NCBI GenBank assembly: GCA_001772985.1 | Contig: MEVN01000030.1 | Location: forward strand, 1 to 6,372 | DNA length: 6,372 bases | DNA from: a candidate division WWE3 bacterium RIFCSPLOWO2_12_FULL_36_10 | GTDB lineage: Bacteria; Patescibacteriota; WWE3; UBA101185; UBA10185 | Reading direction: 5' to 3' | Shown: one piece after another, positions 5,948 to 6,372 of the stretch | Position numbering within the stretch: the stretch's first letter is position 1 | Layout of the letters: every line of letters starts with the position of its first letter | Position numbers and translations under genes: made by a program | The notes under the pieces: generated by a model | The model's input: the letters and a program-made list of their open reading frames with translations, nothing else | What the model was told of the DNA's origin: nothing | Databases searched by the model: none

Positions 5948-5976
5948 TTGCCTAAATGTTCATAACCAATTATTAT
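5948..5976 (+). promoter_or_regulatory. Candidate promoter of the UbiA-family gene
   Basis: TTGCCT (5948-5953), a 17-base spacer and TATTAT (5971-5976). Transcription would begin near 5983, about 5 bases before the ATG. The -35 lies 6 bases from the -10 of the divergent radical SAM promoter, so polymerases would compete for this site. Confidence 0.45.
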
Positions 5977-5987
5977 CAAGTTAAGCT

Positions 5988-6372
5988 ATGATTAATCTAA
6001 TCTATCAAATAATCAGAACGGCAAGACCAAGGCAATGGCTTAAGAATCTAAGCGTTTTTGCGCCTCCTATTTTTTTAGGAAATTTTTTCGTTCACTCAGT
6101 ATTTATCGCGGAATTTAAAGCTTTTATAGTCTTTTGTATCGTTTCTTCCGGCGCATATTTTATAAATGACATAATTGACGCTCCAAAAGACAAACTTCAC
6201 CCAATTAAAAAAAATCGCCCAATTACTTCGGGAAAAATTAGTCTTGGGCTCGCGTGGCTTATTGCATTTACTTGTATTGCAACCGCAGTAATATACTCCG
6301 CGTTATTTATAGGAAGTTTTTTTACTCTAACTATAATTGCGTACGCGGTTATCCAGCTTTTCTATTCGATGT
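5988..6372 (+). CDS. UbiA-family prenyltransferase, decaprenyl-phosphate phosphoribosyltransferase-like, N-terminal part
   Basis: The frame is open from the ATG at 5988 to the window edge (128 full codons); the codon two upstream is TAA, so this is the first possible start. The opening RTARPRQWLKNLSVFAPPIF (10-29) is the typical start of DPPR synthases (relatives of mycobacterial Rv3806c/UbiA). The first polyprenyl/metal motif is NDIIDAPKD at 60-68 (NDxxDxxxD), followed by HPIKKNRPITSG at 71-82. Hydrophobic segments lie around 22-36, 44-58, 85-103 and 105-125. The second Asp-rich motif should lie beyond the window. The family moves phosphoribose from PRPP to decaprenyl phosphate, making the lipid donor of arabinofuranose or ribose-derived units for envelope glycans; the exact substrate here is inferred from family only. 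No Shine-Dalgarno is visible. It complements the GT2 and WecA-like genes at the left of the window. Confidence 0.88.
   Translation, partial: MINLIYQIIRTARPRQWLKNLSVFAPPIFLGNFFVHSVFIAEFKAFIVFCIVSSGAYFINDIIDAPKDKLHPIKKNRPITSGKISLGLAWLIAFTCIATAVIYSALFIGSFFTLTIIAYAVIQLFYSM

Noticed and set aside
4041..5985. Direct repeats (CAAGTT at 4048-4053 and 5978-5983) as insertion or attachment site ends of the cassette
   Set aside because: Only six bases match, which is expected by chance; no integrase, transposase or tRNA is nearby.
1..6372. tRNA, rRNA, CRISPR array or riboswitch
   Set aside because: Intergenic gaps are short (105-150 bases) and fully accounted for by promoters and terminators; no cloverleaf, spaced repeats or conserved aptamer core was seen.

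Overview
The window looks like a piece of an AT-rich bacterial chromosome with tightly packed, mostly short genes. The families present (TatD, membrane GT2, a long WecA/MraY-like transferase, a small HxxxDxxPHxD membrane protein, a DPPR-type UbiA enzyme) together with low GC are what I would expect from a Candidate Phyla Radiation/Patescibacteria-like genome, but this is an inference from style and content, not proof. TGA and TAA act as ordinary stops here, so the UGA=Gly code of Gracilibacteria/SR1 does not apply.

Left block (1-3598, + strand): the C-terminal half of a TatD-type metal-dependent DNase, then a processive-type membrane glycosyltransferase 2, then a polyprenyl-phosphate sugar-1-phosphate transferase (WecA/MraY superfamily) that overlaps the GT2 by ATGA. 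The last two look like a translationally coupled pair for building a lipid-linked envelope glycan. The transferase has an N-terminal extension of about 170 residues, and the start of that extension is encoded by two related DNA palindromes (2021-2118).

Middle block (3531-5881): a small predicted membrane metal-binding protein on the - strand, whose 3' end overlaps the transferase gene by 68 bp tail to tail; then a divergently transcribed gene for an unrecognised basic 165-residue protein with a textbook sigma-70 promoter, a good Shine-Dalgarno and an intrinsic terminator; then, convergent to it, a radical SAM gene on the - strand interrupted by one in-frame amber codon between the CxxxCxxC motif and the GGE motif. 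The radical SAM stretch is clearly richer in GC than its flanks in lines I counted by hand. Both genes of this block carry stronger expression signals than the flanking genes, so I read 4.05-5.95 kb as a possible acquired two-gene cassette.

Right edge (5988-6372, + strand): the N-terminal 128 codons of a UbiA-family decaprenyl-phosphate phosphoribosyltransferase-like enzyme, cut by the window end. Its likely promoter overlaps the divergent promoter of the radical SAM gene and would give an almost leaderless mRNA. Functionally it returns to the theme of the left block: polyprenyl-phosphate-linked sugars for the cell surface.

There is no gene-free stretch over 300 bases. I see no rRNA, tRNA, CRISPR array or transposase.
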